A program made the translations under genes and the position numbers. The notes under the pieces are model-generated. The model worked only from the letters and a program-made list of their open reading frames with translations, was not told where the DNA came from and searched no databases. Below are positions 47,601-53,050 of a stretch of DNA of 64,000 bases, in pieces. The stretch comes from a virus. The DNA is taken from positions 26,335-90,334 of the IMG/VR virus record IMGVR_UViG_3300044640_001517; one strand, 5' to 3'. Numbering within the stretch: the stretch's first letter is position 1; every line of letters starts with the position of its first letter.

Positions 47601-47915
47601 GTGCGCGCGTGTCGAGAGCGGGTGACCTACCGAAAGAAGGTCAGAGTTTTCAAGAGAAGAGGTTGACACCTTGTTCTTTGAAGAAAGCGCGATAAAGCCA
47701 GACACGGCGCGTAACGCAGAGAACGCACGTGTTGAGTTGCTGCCGTATACTTCCTTGCGGATCTCACGGTTTGCAACCTCGATCGCCGAAGCGAGCGTTA
47801 CCTGACGTTCTGGTTGAATTGACTTGTTTGCAGTATCAAGCATCGTGATGATGCTTGAGCGAAGACGAAGTAGTTCAGCCGTACTGAGCTGTGTGCGCTT
47901 TTTCTTGTTTGACAT
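32670..47915 (-). CDS. Giant 5,081-aa polyvalent virion protein
   Basis: One uninterrupted frame of 15.2 kb in the position where MuF-type proteins usually follow the portal. Approximate domain order: basic N-terminus (RSARARMQRRDRFGRFAF near 190); four WYL-like modules near 630-690, 730-785, 830-885 and 1225-1280 (f.Y..k.R.v.P.., RTFTI.KM); a duplicated acidic module near 1410 and 1510; an ADP-ribosyltransferase-like domain near 1900-2010 (LYRSIG, VVSFDPRPFTE, EQEHLGTGEF); a kinase-like domain near 2060-2270 (YYVKTA, NYDVIG, VDQGG); a DnaQ-type exonuclease near 2410-2610 (FDYEST, TPFDLEIL, HRADADAQ); an SF1 UvrD-type helicase near 2750-3340 (AGTGKT, FFDEAQD, VGDENQAIYAFRG, TRAKKQ); acidic Pro-rich linkers; a KOW-like segment near 3680; and a 1,200-residue uncharacterised end. 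It is probably packaged and injected, with several activities against host defence or for early DNA handling. Confidence 0.9.
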   Translation of the reverse strand: MSNKKKRTQLSTAELLRLRSSIITMLDTANKSIQPERQVTLASAIEVANREIRKEVYGSNSTRAFSALRAVSGFIALSSKNKVSTSSLENSDLLSVGHPLSTRAHAMTASALRHARARWIAADDLIIDDDIRALVASAHSYEHGSFERKHAFARIAALGPGVVPITAAVDLEPIIAVLGFGLGGNSRAARSARARMQRRDRFGRFAFMGGGWKFNIFKSGKHSYVSGKVVGMSGVDDIEVEIKDDKNIPNGVYAVPAKKGQSAKAIIKKSYLKDTPEVAVSREDQKYAVNFSSMRKLDAPTGWTPTQASQPNHVAFMSADGYRVEIPINKDGQQEITGARKASVFRAVGNQKIGMADGWDSVELTALTDQDQYEKFLNSKQGQKLLSQGGWGVDVVQEDIGEDKFKPAGETTGPGDRPGPVPPAVQRMADEENKRAAEEKAQLEKPASQLEKADVKSVSVDWKTDGEPVTQEGLDAWKQEFAPGVDIKLQDDGSVKLTGSESNLRNALDKATDGDYNATDYIMDSAQLESMGVPTDRVLLDVEKMKNAVKGLTYKQLMDTGVKEYKMASKNVGAYWFTEDEVYDAEKDGFRLTGEERGGGKAMVDIPSYATPSGNLVDFAGDTSMSKIGAVMQAYRNGDVLRFKYNGKDREVQPSGNTYTNKKTGETNFVGFDHAIGEERTFTISKMDAPSPKKEAKKEKAKIITMPEADRGKAPQFIKPDSTPEEVVDQMQKAIDGQYPVKFGYGGKDRTFRPERIYTSPKTGKTNIVGFSETDGEGRTFTADKVTGVSTPEAPAGWDVKRDEVQPSAAENVIDLNPKEVNKIADIKKFVQDAIDNDQKLHFMYSDKDRVVTPEGVWQNGQTGRTNLKAKDSDGTSKNFAWDKIVAPKPSSRTKWPEPPDGIPAEAWDDLPWENLPNIPDDKELRPDQIWSGPDENFKLGPDGELIPLEPPKYEPLPEIYKLGPDGKRIIDPSLDKPMADVPQGTTAEGWDIRIAGMYGGEANAWTHIPPADEYGEDHSITEAVQKDGKSKFEVWRKGIWLGEGNNKQIATTDTLAEAAEAVKADMPNAEAIAIKNGKREPKATRQEKLQREREKFQERLDDPGNWEQKPVGIPTTSYEWTYVGPTPDFDEYPELMQDLLAAREEKGLQSAEDSRPIPDSDERAGAPSRPSAAPAGPAKMEKTKPGQPTLFAEPPEISPEIQRLVDAANDLRDTPTANLPAIIEKSIEEKKDVAFDFNDKLRVVTPEEIVENKAGKKQLKGFSKTDGEDRTFTIDKMNKPAADTNVKVDDIVNMPQDELDRLVDAAWPTPTAATPAYEEKVSEFDRQIADLNRKIETMKNVLNGPDSPDGKLHKRAKSNLDRLQQSKDKLSFDRINNNFEEKPAATTTRRLAVLPEGRSNEDIISEFEEDIPGGKARFTGDAQNGYPVFEFDIPAGEEERFNDWFGEDNIEDFPTGDAVAFAEKYNIPMGDNTELKNGNPGTSFEVDVAFEEGTLDDVLKDFKAKFPEGEADVVVSEGAGGGWPIVDFSVPEGREEDFGKWYNGDLADSDNIAGDLDEPVDENLFGGEPDAEDMGTFNDEAFDSMYTTPEGAYKPNIFEFYKPEGRTNQDSADYTDDPRVLSGKFSEDELVRALRDAVLPSDSGPANGYGNLPFESGDEPVKAEALFEALEQTGMDAGFLLAGIFDSASPDKSKKNQLNYVDTINTPPAGSPSAAIPLSDRLAQTRAAQAINGELGKPENAITAFRLINQHKETNPNIQDLAQELISRGINGLDLSQEGDADAQLARDLDTYLPWAFSESAEEREAFQSYWGLMLSIDGGDSDLEDWQHPGSRAIILDALERLTGGDGGKAMEMYYQLYEDFGGFKDLVDSKKAIADGVDDLESDTPAAGLFRLVAAAKEVSEIPLYRSIGVNANSELFKKYTTPGFVVSFDPRPFTETDLTTGEIGAVGFSPTNPNDVRIVFEVAAGEIDSVSLNGFSWYDQEQEHLGTGEFIVDSVREQPAVLKPGQNEYIITLKRATEDALKKAYGQPTEAEAPEVVEAPEAPTQGTAPREYGDVSDWKRVAGQAGSNQGGVYEDSEGNRYYVKTARSQDHADVETLGSALYRELGIPATDVGLGTRDGALQIISPMIPNATSGMDDYINDPEFLGKLHEGFAIDAWLSNYDVIGMVYDNVVADGDGNPIRVDQGGVLVWRARGSRKEWFGPEVAELDSMRDPGMNPTASDVFGSMTAADIKKSGEKLLNITPSRIDEIVDSIVNSPKENELLKDMLKRRRQSILDQLGIKDTTVDPFAERVPLTESIGYAAQDLQPGDVAEGDSFVIERVFRDQMTPKNKVSVQGYFPGHESQRKEWNETTIIPVARGGTIPPKGDKPALHRPKAPRKPSPGAFTGKMAELLKDAKTWEEAAAIIRKTPIMFFDYESTGLPGPEKGGRNQPVQIGGTFVADGEVRAQFSSYMNPEHELSDWSAKNLKQMDGSPVTDEWLTTQPSMKDAHQQFLDFVKEHAGDEVILGGQYTPFDLEILQRVLSANGLSINIVGTIDSKDLAEGTLPKWNSKTQFGASQVSEKDGKRRASNSLGPVAEFLEVKLPDWHRADADAQASWEITDAMLTRAINNPDTTPTTLLNVDGAFEAKQQEIADYENAYAKYEADLAEYVAAKAIAASWNCGGAGLTAAVGPANGPCSVPSVEQMIREAQPLPIGEIDPDGVAGGSTSNESSMVDAQEIDTPSQDGVDTNDPYKDEQFKPTEEQRAILDAIMEGKNVVVQALAGTGKTATLLLAGKRKKKEAAQERGVYIAFNKSAQLEAEERFRKAGLTNIEVITNDAIATRWAPKDIVKKLDKNPELSYYKDIDKYLGITEFEGPGAQGYGLYEAHKFFMEAMRKYLISADPEIGPQHFDIPEQDVKPWMLDIVNKMWEDYKDPNGKLRMDNTIITKMWALSNPDLGEIGSGLKQAVDFIFFDEAQDINPVSGKVIADQTIQKVYVGDENQAIYAFRGGENQLGKVLGAVEFPLTKSWRFGANIANEGNKWLSMLESPYRVIGGNADPGELVPEESLYDTADAILVRTNSGGLSAIFDQLQRGRTVGVTKNYKNDLVNLTDSAEYLLNGGTGTKPKPMHPELAPFRTWAEVKKEAEDENSNASNKLKLFVGLVETEGIDGIRGLLDQLHLAKSTGAALKSVDIDDTDVGSEGSLGKGVDYTIDENGIGVFGNTFENKSTIAKNGFKWDKSKGQWRLETTNQDTISNVLKKLSVSLNGGVAPAEADAKPIDVFITTVHQAKGLEWDKVLIWTDFWGPRVNKATGEVEMPDPVEFRIAYVAVTRAKKQLGRGALSWIDSFVKQPAEPAPVEEPNAPEVPVPSTEGEGGGGVEEPPAPTPTPSDGGDDNERIIKSVKQAVKDADDTLEDYSDRSSKDEKNIKKFRQAVKDALYAYEGEQYVDAEERFRDAAELLEPYAEVGAGDLQSLMLQAADAADAIRISKLTPKETPAEQPKLDPEWRPDDVPAPLGVVPTGEQQAPDDVAPEQLETTNNNVDMSQVLRYKDDSEKAADLQNAFDDVEKSRDEVTGEDSVLMATDRNKIKKAAEEVRQIREALANGTMTDDQALARLNAIIDSLPTYDIFSERYVDMESFKDMVKAVKRYIDGSAYWRPTGAALPPIDAVDSKGRPAGYAKDGTTFLTPGMRVRTKFGYAGIVEEYEKTWGGVKVRMEIDPRPTEQKGAWGPYVARLAYNTRELTVIGPDEDPYVEITREKGSEKKKPKNLEQQMEIWNKVQAGEIDPKAKKSKAPKGEPPAEGEGGVGVEPPPSPPEGDGGSALPKAEAPEGATEAPDDIPPPPPWNPEVSETPDTTVETGDETPAPEQNAIDPEVMSEMVDSALSDMHATLHDQIRGMSATLVKMPVNETMMSIANVAGRPIVLVNINGVSVPFYASTGSGGKTSVPTNKWYPIFGISPQTSWFNKGFTEEQINNMYDSPELKAVADFLNANLANPLAMVPDIPKAAGEQEYQDLLAAINTDMDTTSGSSAKSAKILKQNIESTVNDIKTPVIRTGWDPTLFRSGDQSTWPRFLLMADGITSRQDVAAAVRHGIEMIFERQEDDVRSQEEINKNAGAYFALLDQAIKENASDMYLGGDFDNSKKMKQLAEDWDFARPSLMNLDMFIDQMLNASTDPQVKKWKDRIQYMDATEESDYRLSLREGARLVTSDKIKLHGKSNSEVTPAGRPPVVIKDPKPISSSGLTGIPSLMEAVSTVVDRPDQYKERGVSAAVDSTDIEDLDIRASTIITPDGERKLRLRFKLTSWRGAEVTQEISSNLGQAGSLFRAEAPQIERVSVAENGDIVLSGESVVNNWGGAVFNNGRMFVSDSEDTGNPWSINIMRANDDNSLEPLDAQYESAPAAFHNQVIIDLPIDAEQSDIEEALRAAGVRDVRAAQQQDTKSLIENRLLSLFDSQTDPNINITDQDRRDKKLEKIKERWGVEAADVFPRIGSHGRIEYMLPDNVAFLMQEDTGIKGFKHNLSLEKAVANLVDTQSRPPTPEELIQVTTNAIVDVVTNGLVATVSRVQEGLNYKGMSSTEDLWTGGADYVFLRPTKHDENSTLEVMGGFNANSEGSIWWPATDIFERSDLYANIDDLYGKRVPGTDILRAVKYEGQEAMVKHGVPITKDAQIVVSQLVRDRAIKMLKERGITEIDGTPIEEIILTAGSKILEDRRGSKDSAKGQLLRFAEENLTEAFTEAGGSETVDFNDLAAMLTYTGSDLHYQPAPAGSVAVAAKYMFTVDMGLDPFEIENTRQLPQIIVRYPDGHYYTHDAGSAGAVLSGDAYVEPMLASDVNVLRNKVAEYNSPFDRQEEEGKVDWLPFSGNHAVTNAGGYDTMLRAEIVIPFGQENAGNPTGEDYADILDRYKLVDEIIKKVAKMKSFEMYSAARGMLLPMYANTRDRNLQSYIMQQLINLTLYTGRTVPPMPVTSAGEEKDTNMLPLPDYDEFAKYGNYLNRAGTQAVLENVDGEYAGWLRAAYSAKIIRDFDDQGLPIRSYMEITTDRDGGLSFQLKENSGFKWDPNKREITFSSRGIMYKIRAIQPDEKLNRIQL

Positions 47916-47917
47916 AT

Positions 47918-49150
47918 CTAGCTTTCGATGTTAGGTAGCAAGTCGGAATCTTGGCTGTCATATGTCATTATGGCAAGTTCGCGCGCACGATCAAATCCGT
48001 GCTCGTTGTTGTCAACTCCACGCTTCCACGCTGCGCGTAGTGCGGGGATGATCTCGTAACCGAGACCGCTGTATTCTGCAAATGCTGTTATTGCGTGTTC
48101 AGGAGATTCGTATTCGTGTGAATCTCCGAGCGTGATGATCAACTCTGTGGCCGCCTGTGCAGCCGCTGTGAGAACTGACTCTGATGCGTTTGACGCTGTT
48201 GACTTTGGGTGACCTTCAGGTAACAAGTCATTGTCTTGCTTGTAGTTTGGATTCGCCGGTGTACCTGACTTGAGTAGACGAAGATATGCGTTTACGCGCG
48301 CCATCGCCCACTGATCACGGGTCTTACCTGGGCGATGTGAGCTCGAGTACGCACCAGCGCCGCGGCGATACACCGCCTTTAACTGTGCAAGTGTTGCTTT
48401 GCGGCCGGCCTTTGCATCTACGTTGTGCTCTTTGACCTTGTTCATCAACGCTGTCTCAGTCTTGGCTGAAAACGTAATGTTGCGTCCACCTGATGCAGAT
48501 CCTTTTGGATTCTTTTTTGATCCCGTGATTCTGTCTTTTTTAGGCGCAGGCTTTGAGGCCGCGGCTAAGAATACAGAATCATCTTCGGTGGCGTAGTCTT
48601 CAGCGCCGTCTTCATAGACGTATACCTCAACCTGCTCTTGCTCTGGCGTTGCGACCAACTTTCCGCCGGTCTGCATTCCGGTGATTGCGCGCAGTTGCCA
48701 TCCCCATTTTTTATGTGCAGCGTCTCGCTCTGCGAGAAGATCTGCAATGCCCTGCTCGTTTGCATCTGATGCGAGCTTAAATGACTCAAGAATACATTCA
48801 TTTAGAATGTTGTTTGCCTGGAGAAGATCTGCGCTCATCAGCACTGGATCGTCAATGCGGTCGTTGTCCATGCTTTCGATCTTTGAGAACGCAGACATGG
48901 CTGACAACGTTGCTGGTGAGTCAAACCCAAGCTTAAGAATACTTTCAGCGATCGGATCAATTGCACCTTGCGCATCTGCGTAGATGTCACCAAACAGATC
49001 ATGAAACTCGGAGAAGTCCGGCCCTTTAACATTCCAATGAAACCCGATCGCCTTTGTGTAAAAAGCAAATGTCGTACCGAGACAGTGACCGAGACTCATT
49101 GCGAGGTTTGCCTTCATCTCGTGTGAATGCTGTGGGTTGTTCATGATCAT
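47918..49150 (-). CDS. Dps/ferritin-like protein fused to phage-specific domain
   Basis: A 410-residue protein after the portal. Residues 15-160 are Dps-like: FHWNVKGPDFSEFHDLFGDI and IDPIAESILKLG supply the ferroxidase residues His38, His50, Asp65 and Glu69 in the canonical spacing. Residues about 205-320 are a widespread phage module (SGGRNITFSAKTETALMNK, YRRGAGAYSSSHRPGKTRDQ, WAMARVNAYL, DNDLLPEGHP), and a C-terminal helical tail follows. Dps proteins oxidise and store iron and shield DNA from peroxide. Placement between portal and the giant gene suggests a virion or injected protein rather than a host-type nucleoid protein. Confidence 0.85.
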   Translation of the reverse strand: MIMNNPQHSHEMKANLAMSLGHCLGTTFAFYTKAIGFHWNVKGPDFSEFHDLFGDIYADAQGAIDPIAESILKLGFDSPATLSAMSAFSKIESMDNDRIDDPVLMSADLLQANNILNECILESFKLASDANEQGIADLLAERDAAHKKWGWQLRAITGMQTGGKLVATPEQEQVEVYVYEDGAEDYATEDDSVFLAAASKPAPKKDRITGSKKNPKGSASGGRNITFSAKTETALMNKVKEHNVDAKAGRKATLAQLKAVYRRGAGAYSSSHRPGKTRDQWAMARVNAYLRLLKSGTPANPNYKQDNDLLPEGHPKSTASNASESVLTAAAQAATELIITLGDSHEYESPEHAITAFAEYSGLGYEIIPALRAAWKRGVDNNEHGFDRARELAIMTYDSQDSDLLPNIES

Positions 49151-49164
49151 TGTTTTCTCTTTTG

Positions 49165-50904
49165 CTATTGAACCGGTGTGATTGCTGTTGGCTGCATCGC
49201 CTCAGCAGGTGACTCTGCTGGTGCTGCTGGTGTCTCTATCGGCGCTGGTACTTCTTCAACAGGTGCGGGTGTCTCAACCGGTGGCGGAGTTCCCTGCAGC
49301 ATCTGCTGTACCTCAGGCGGAATCGGCGCAATGCTTGACGCCTGCTGTGCACCCTTTGTCGCCTCCATCACCTCGGGCGCAACCGCGGCGATCATCGCCT
49401 CCGTAAGCTCTGGAGTGATCGCACCCTTTTCAATGAGCAGGCGTAGCGCAAGTTCATTTGGTGTAGGTGCATCAGCCTCGCTGAATCCGTGCGCACGACG
49501 CCATGTATCAAACGACACCGCCATGCGATCAAATCCACTGTCAGCGTCGAGTGCGCGGTCGTTGCGTGTTGCAACCTGTGATGGGTCGTACCAGATCGTG
49601 AGGCGATTAACCTCTGCCTCGTCAAATCCGTTTGCGAGCAGATATGGACGCAGATACACAACGGTGAGCGCGTCTGCAATGAGAAGCATCAACGGCTCGA
49701 TGTGTGCCTTGTACAGTGACTCGTCGATCTGCAGAGCGTTTGAGTACTTGACGTTTGCAAGACCTGTGACGACGTCCTTTGGAACATCAAGACCTTGCAA
49801 GATACGCTCGAGAACACGATCAGCACGCTGTGCGAGTGCGGGGTCAAACGAACGTTCAAACTTAAACTGCTTGATCTTGTCGCCAAGTTCAGCAGGTCCA
49901 CGGATGATCAACGGAACAACCGCAGATGCGGAGTCCTCGTCACGAATTGGCGTTGTCATCGCATCGATGAGTTGATCTTCAAATGCGTCCATCGCCTCTT
50001 CAGGGTTATACTCAGGATTGATGTCACCCATCTCGTCGAACGGATAGTCCGCGTCAGGACCGGCGGCGACACTGAGACCGTCAGGAAGATAGAGCGCGCC
50101 TGCGTTTAAGCGCGAGCGTGCGGTTGCACGGAACGTGCGGTTCAACAGCAGAAGTTCTGCGCAGAGATCGAGCAGACCGCGTAGTGACGAATCAGCCTCT
50201 TCAGAGAAGCGAGGATGCGCGCGCCAGATGCGACCGATAAACGCGTTCTGTGGAAGAGCGACGACACCCTTGTTGTTTTGACTGGCGATGCTGTTGCCAC
50301 CCATCAAGATGTCGCGACGACCGACGATTCCGTAGTTGTTCTTCGAGTCAACCTGAACCTCATCTGTTGAGCGGATGTCCCATGACTCTGGAACGCCTGT
50401 GCCCTTGCGCTCTGGCATCTGCACGAGGTAGCATTCGCCGGCGACGGCGATGTTCAACGCGGCGTCTCGGAGAAGTCCAGCCTGTCCGCCGTATGCGGAG
50501 TCTAGTCGTGCGAGAGCTCGCTCTGCGGCCGACGCAAGTCGTCCGCTGACAAGACTCGACGATCGAACCGATACAGGTGTTTCTGCCGGGTTCTCGACGA
50601 CAGCAGCATACAGACGTATACGACTAACAACGGAAGCAACCAGATTAAATGCATACTTGATCTCTCCAATCGCATCGTAGTATTCCCAAGCCTCGGCCTG
50701 CCACGCACTGGACGAAGCCGAACGGCGATGACGGAACTGTTCCGCCTCATCTTTATTTTCAACCCTGACCTGGGCGGCCGCCGCTGTAAGTGCTCTTGGA
50801 GTTCCCCAGATCGCTGATTCCGCGTACGAAAAGCCAGAAGGTAGCACGCCTGCAGGACGGACAACGCGCTTGACATTGCCTACATCACGACGAAAAACTG
50901 CCAC
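49165..50904 (-). CDS. Portal protein
   Basis: A 579-residue protein starting at a GTG with AGGAG five bases upstream. Its length, position after the terminase region and pattern fit a phage portal: WQAEAWEYYDAIGEIKYAFN near residue 75, ALARLDSAYGGQAGLLRDAA, IGRIWRAHPRFSEEADS, RVLERILQGLDVPKDVV, and an Ala/Pro/Glu-rich C-terminal tail from about residue 510. The portal is the DNA channel at one capsid vertex and the docking site for terminase. Confidence 0.92.
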   Translation of the reverse strand: MAVFRRDVGNVKRVVRPAGVLPSGFSYAESAIWGTPRALTAAAAQVRVENKDEAEQFRHRRSASSSAWQAEAWEYYDAIGEIKYAFNLVASVVSRIRLYAAVVENPAETPVSVRSSSLVSGRLASAAERALARLDSAYGGQAGLLRDAALNIAVAGECYLVQMPERKGTGVPESWDIRSTDEVQVDSKNNYGIVGRRDILMGGNSIASQNNKGVVALPQNAFIGRIWRAHPRFSEEADSSLRGLLDLCAELLLLNRTFRATARSRLNAGALYLPDGLSVAAGPDADYPFDEMGDINPEYNPEEAMDAFEDQLIDAMTTPIRDEDSASAVVPLIIRGPAELGDKIKQFKFERSFDPALAQRADRVLERILQGLDVPKDVVTGLANVKYSNALQIDESLYKAHIEPLMLLIADALTVVYLRPYLLANGFDEAEVNRLTIWYDPSQVATRNDRALDADSGFDRMAVSFDTWRRAHGFSEADAPTPNELALRLLIEKGAITPELTEAMIAAVAPEVMEATKGAQQASSIAPIPPEVQQMLQGTPPPVETPAPVEEVPAPIETPAAPAESPAEAMQPTAITPVQ

Positions 50905-50943
50905 TTCTTCTCCTGTTCGTTTGCGACGGAATTGACAAAAACC

Positions 50944-51231
50944 CTAGTCAATGCGGTACATTATGCCAACAATCGCCGACACAGCGAGTGCGCTGCAGAC
51001 GATGACTGTTGCTTCGCTGACTATTGTATACATAAATATAGCCGTTGATGCGACCCAAACTCCACTACACCACTCGCAGGTGATCCAATATCCGAGTCGC
51101 TCTTTTTCAGGTGGTGACACGCGCCAGATCCTCTCACGAAGACCGTTGAATATCGTGTCGTGCGTGATCATGCGCGTGACGCGATATGCGGCGAGAGCGA
51201 TGATGATGAGGTGGTACGGGGTCGGGATCAT
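50944..51231 (-). CDS. DUF1360 membrane protein
   Basis: A 95-residue protein with the DUF1360 pattern: LAAYRVTRMITHDTIFNGLR, then CEWCSGVWVAS with the paired Cys, and two hydrophobic segments (residues 7-18 and 64-88). Short DUF1360 proteins occur in many phages and bacilli. The function is unknown; location near the portal suggests a membrane-associated role in assembly or superinfection control. It overlaps the preceding gene by 4 bp. Confidence 0.8.
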   Translation of the reverse strand: MIPTPYHLIIIALAAYRVTRMITHDTIFNGLRERIWRVSPPEKERLGYWITCEWCSGVWVASTAIFMYTIVSEATVIVCSALAVSAIVGIMYRID

Positions 51232-51623
51232 TCGATCGGGTCCTTGGTTGAGTTCATCGTACGGTACGGGTTCCAGGCGCGAAGTCGTGAGCCACAGCCG
51301 CAGTTGTTGTCCTTCTCGAAGAGGATGATCTTGTTCGTCTCGGTCGTGATCCGGCTCACCTTCTTTCCGCGGCGGTCAAGTACCTTCGACTCTGGCAGAT
51401 ATCTTTCGCGGAAGATCAGGACAGGTCCGGTGCTGCTGTCGGCGCCGATCAAGATCGTGTTCTCCGTGAGGATGATGCGCACCGCCTCGACCCTCCGTGA
51501 GTGCTGGACGTGCGGCGCGTCGGCGTACCCAAACGTGTCGGGTGAGTTGTTGAAGTAGGTTAGATCTACTCCGTCGGGCAGAACCACCGCCCGTGCGGGA
51601 AAGAGGTCAAAGATCACGTTCAT
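51228..51623 (-). CDS. Conserved-type phage protein with CGCG motif
   Basis: A 131-residue beta-rich protein, ending NNCGCGSRLRAWNPYRTMNS, a C-terminal motif I recognise from phage proteins coded near terminase and portal but without known function. It starts on the last base of the preceding TAA (TAATG) and overlaps the DUF1360 gene by 4 bp. Confidence 0.72.
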   Translation of the reverse strand: MNVIFDLFPARAVVLPDGVDLTYFNNSPDTFGYADAPHVQHSRRVEAVRIILTENTILIGADSSTGPVLIFRERYLPESKVLDRRGKKVSRITTETNKIILFEKDNNCGCGSRLRAWNPYRTMNSTKDPIE

Positions 51624-52162
51624 TACTTACCTACTCCCAGTCGACGGGCCATCGCCCGATATGTAACGCCGGCGGTTGCGGCGAGTTCTTGAACAGAGAC
51701 ACCGTCTCTATATAGGACTATACACAGGCCCGTGAGCTCTGTGTTTGCGACGGCGTACGCTCCGTTTGGGTTTGCCCGTGCGCGGTAGCGACGTGCGAGA
51801 GGTGCGAGACGTCTAAGTGTGCGGGCGTCGTCTTTTGAGATCTTGGGGGACTCTTCCGTATAGAAACGTCGTGCGCGTCGGTGACGGCGCGGTGGAGCGG
51901 AAGGGTTCTTTTTTTCCGCGGCGGTTAGCGATGAAGAAGGAGAAGGAGAGGGAGGAGACGAAACGATTGGGAGGGGGGATTTGGTTGGGGTTGTTGCGAG
52001 TAGGCGGATCGACGAGCGTTGCTTCGGCGGCGTCCACGCGTCCGCGATCGACGCCAGCGTCCAGCCCGCCTCGCGGAGCGCCTGCACACGGGCACGAAGG
52101 ACGTCACCCGAACACCTAACCAAAACCTCAACCTCTTCACTGGGCAGCTTCATGTTCGTCAT
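51623..52162 (-). CDS. Helix-turn-helix protein, first gene after the repeat region
   Basis: A 179-residue protein from the ATG at 52162 (MTNMKLPSEEVEVLV); a longer open frame to 52213 lacks features before this Met. It has an N-terminal helical part (VLRARVQALREAGWTLASIA), a Pro/Ser and then Arg-rich linker, and a C-terminal HTH (GVSVQELAATAGVTYRAMAR). Position at the head of the portal cluster and next to a repeat region makes it a candidate DNA-binding regulator or small terminase-like protein; no small terminase is otherwise visible. No clear ribosome-binding site is seen. Confidence 0.65.
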   Translation of the reverse strand: MTNMKLPSEEVEVLVRCSGDVLRARVQALREAGWTLASIADAWTPPKQRSSIRLLATTPTKSPLPIVSSPPSPSPSSSLTAAEKKNPSAPPRRHRRARRFYTEESPKISKDDARTLRRLAPLARRYRARANPNGAYAVANTELTGLCIVLYRDGVSVQELAATAGVTYRAMARRLGVGK

Positions 52163-52379
52163 CGTATCACTCGTACATAGGGACGGCGGAACATTTGTGT
52201 ACGAAAGATACATTAACGTTCAAAGACTTCTAGGAAATGTACAGAAAGGACGAATAGTACATTATGGTTAGTGGGTTTGGCATCTTAGAAGCCAGACGTT
52301 GTTTTTTAAGCAGTTTATAAACGTCTCGAAGAAAAAATTAGACAAAAAAATATTTTGCGAGAATTTTGAGAAATTAGAC

Positions 52380-52426
52380 AGTGGCCATGGCCATTGCCAT
52401 TATTTTTTATTTTTTTGAAGGCCACT
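52380..52426. repeat. Inverted repeat around a GGCCATGGCC palindrome and T-runs
   Basis: AGTGGCC (52380-52386) and GGCCACT (52420-52426) flank the palindrome GGCCATGGCC and two T-runs. The 12-mer CATGGCCATTGC inside recurs near 52721, also followed by T-rich sequence. On the plus strand the palindrome plus T-run resembles a terminator. Confidence 0.55.
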
Positions 52427-52920
52427 TGATATGTAACATCAATTGTTGTCGACAGTTCACTTAAAGCTATACATATGAGTACAAAAATAGAGATAAAACA
52501 TGACAGATAAGACGATGACAGACATATGTTGATATGACAGGTGGGTCATGACAAAGTTACACATGTATTGGGCGAGTCGATAGTAGATATGTGTATGTAC
52601 ATGAGACAATGTCGCTGAAGTTTCTGTTGAGGTTTGTATGTATATGAGACGACGTTGTTACATATATAAAAGTGCCAGGCGACAAGAATACATATAAGTA
52701 TATGAAAGTTCCTGGGAAAACCATGGCCATTGCTTTTTATATGTATAGCTATATGCCAGGGTGTTTACCAAGGGCATGTATATTTGTGTGATTTTGCCAG
52801 TAAATATGGTCAATGGCAGATAAAAAAATAGGTAACGCGATGATATTTATTGATGACTAGATAATCGTTAGCCGCATATGAATTATTAGCCGCATATAGA
52901 CTGTTACCGCATATAAAAGT

Positions 52921-52959
52921 CCCTACCGCATAGGTACTCCTAGATACCTATGGGTAGGG
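52921..52959. repeat. Strong inverted repeat in the noncoding region
   Basis: CCCTACCGCATAGGTA and TACCTATGGGTAGGG pair over 15 bp with one bulged G, separated by an 8-nt loop containing CTAG. The left arm includes one of the CCGCATA repeats scattered nearby. Neither side has a U-run, so a protein-binding or origin-type cruciform is as likely as a terminator. Confidence 0.7.
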
Positions 52960-53050
52960 AACGATTAGATACTTGCCAAAGGCCCTTACCGCATGTATAT
53001 GCTAAGAGCGTAGAGGCTTTGTATTGACCGCGTTATATTTACCGCGCTTG

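Larger units (their letters stand above)
52214..53050. other. AT-rich intergenic region with many repeats
   Basis: About 840 bp without a convincing gene, clearly more AT-rich than its surroundings. It holds TGACAG-type direct repeats (52500-52550), a ~22-bp direct repeat with ATGTACATGAGAC / ATGTATATGAGAC (about 52590 and 52635), three ATAAAAGT/GAAAGT-type repeats each followed by CC (52665-52925), several CCGCATA copies (52871-53000), a T-rich stretch after a GGCCATGGCC palindrome, and a strong inverted repeat. A promoter-like plus-strand stretch (CTTCTAGGAAATGTACAG, 52228-52245) is followed by AAAGGACGA but only an 18-codon frame. Packaging site, replication origin or ncRNA locus are all possible. 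Confidence 0.75.

Noticed and set aside
32670-47915. Possibility that the 15-kb frame is an assembly error joining several genes
   Set aside because: The frame is continuous, codon use and linker style are uniform, and no internal start with a strong ribosome-binding site was noticed at domain borders. Read mapping would be the decisive test.
52264-52320. 18-codon plus-strand frame after a promoter-like stretch
   Set aside because: Too short, the AAAGGA is too far from the ATG, and the codons show no gene-like pattern.
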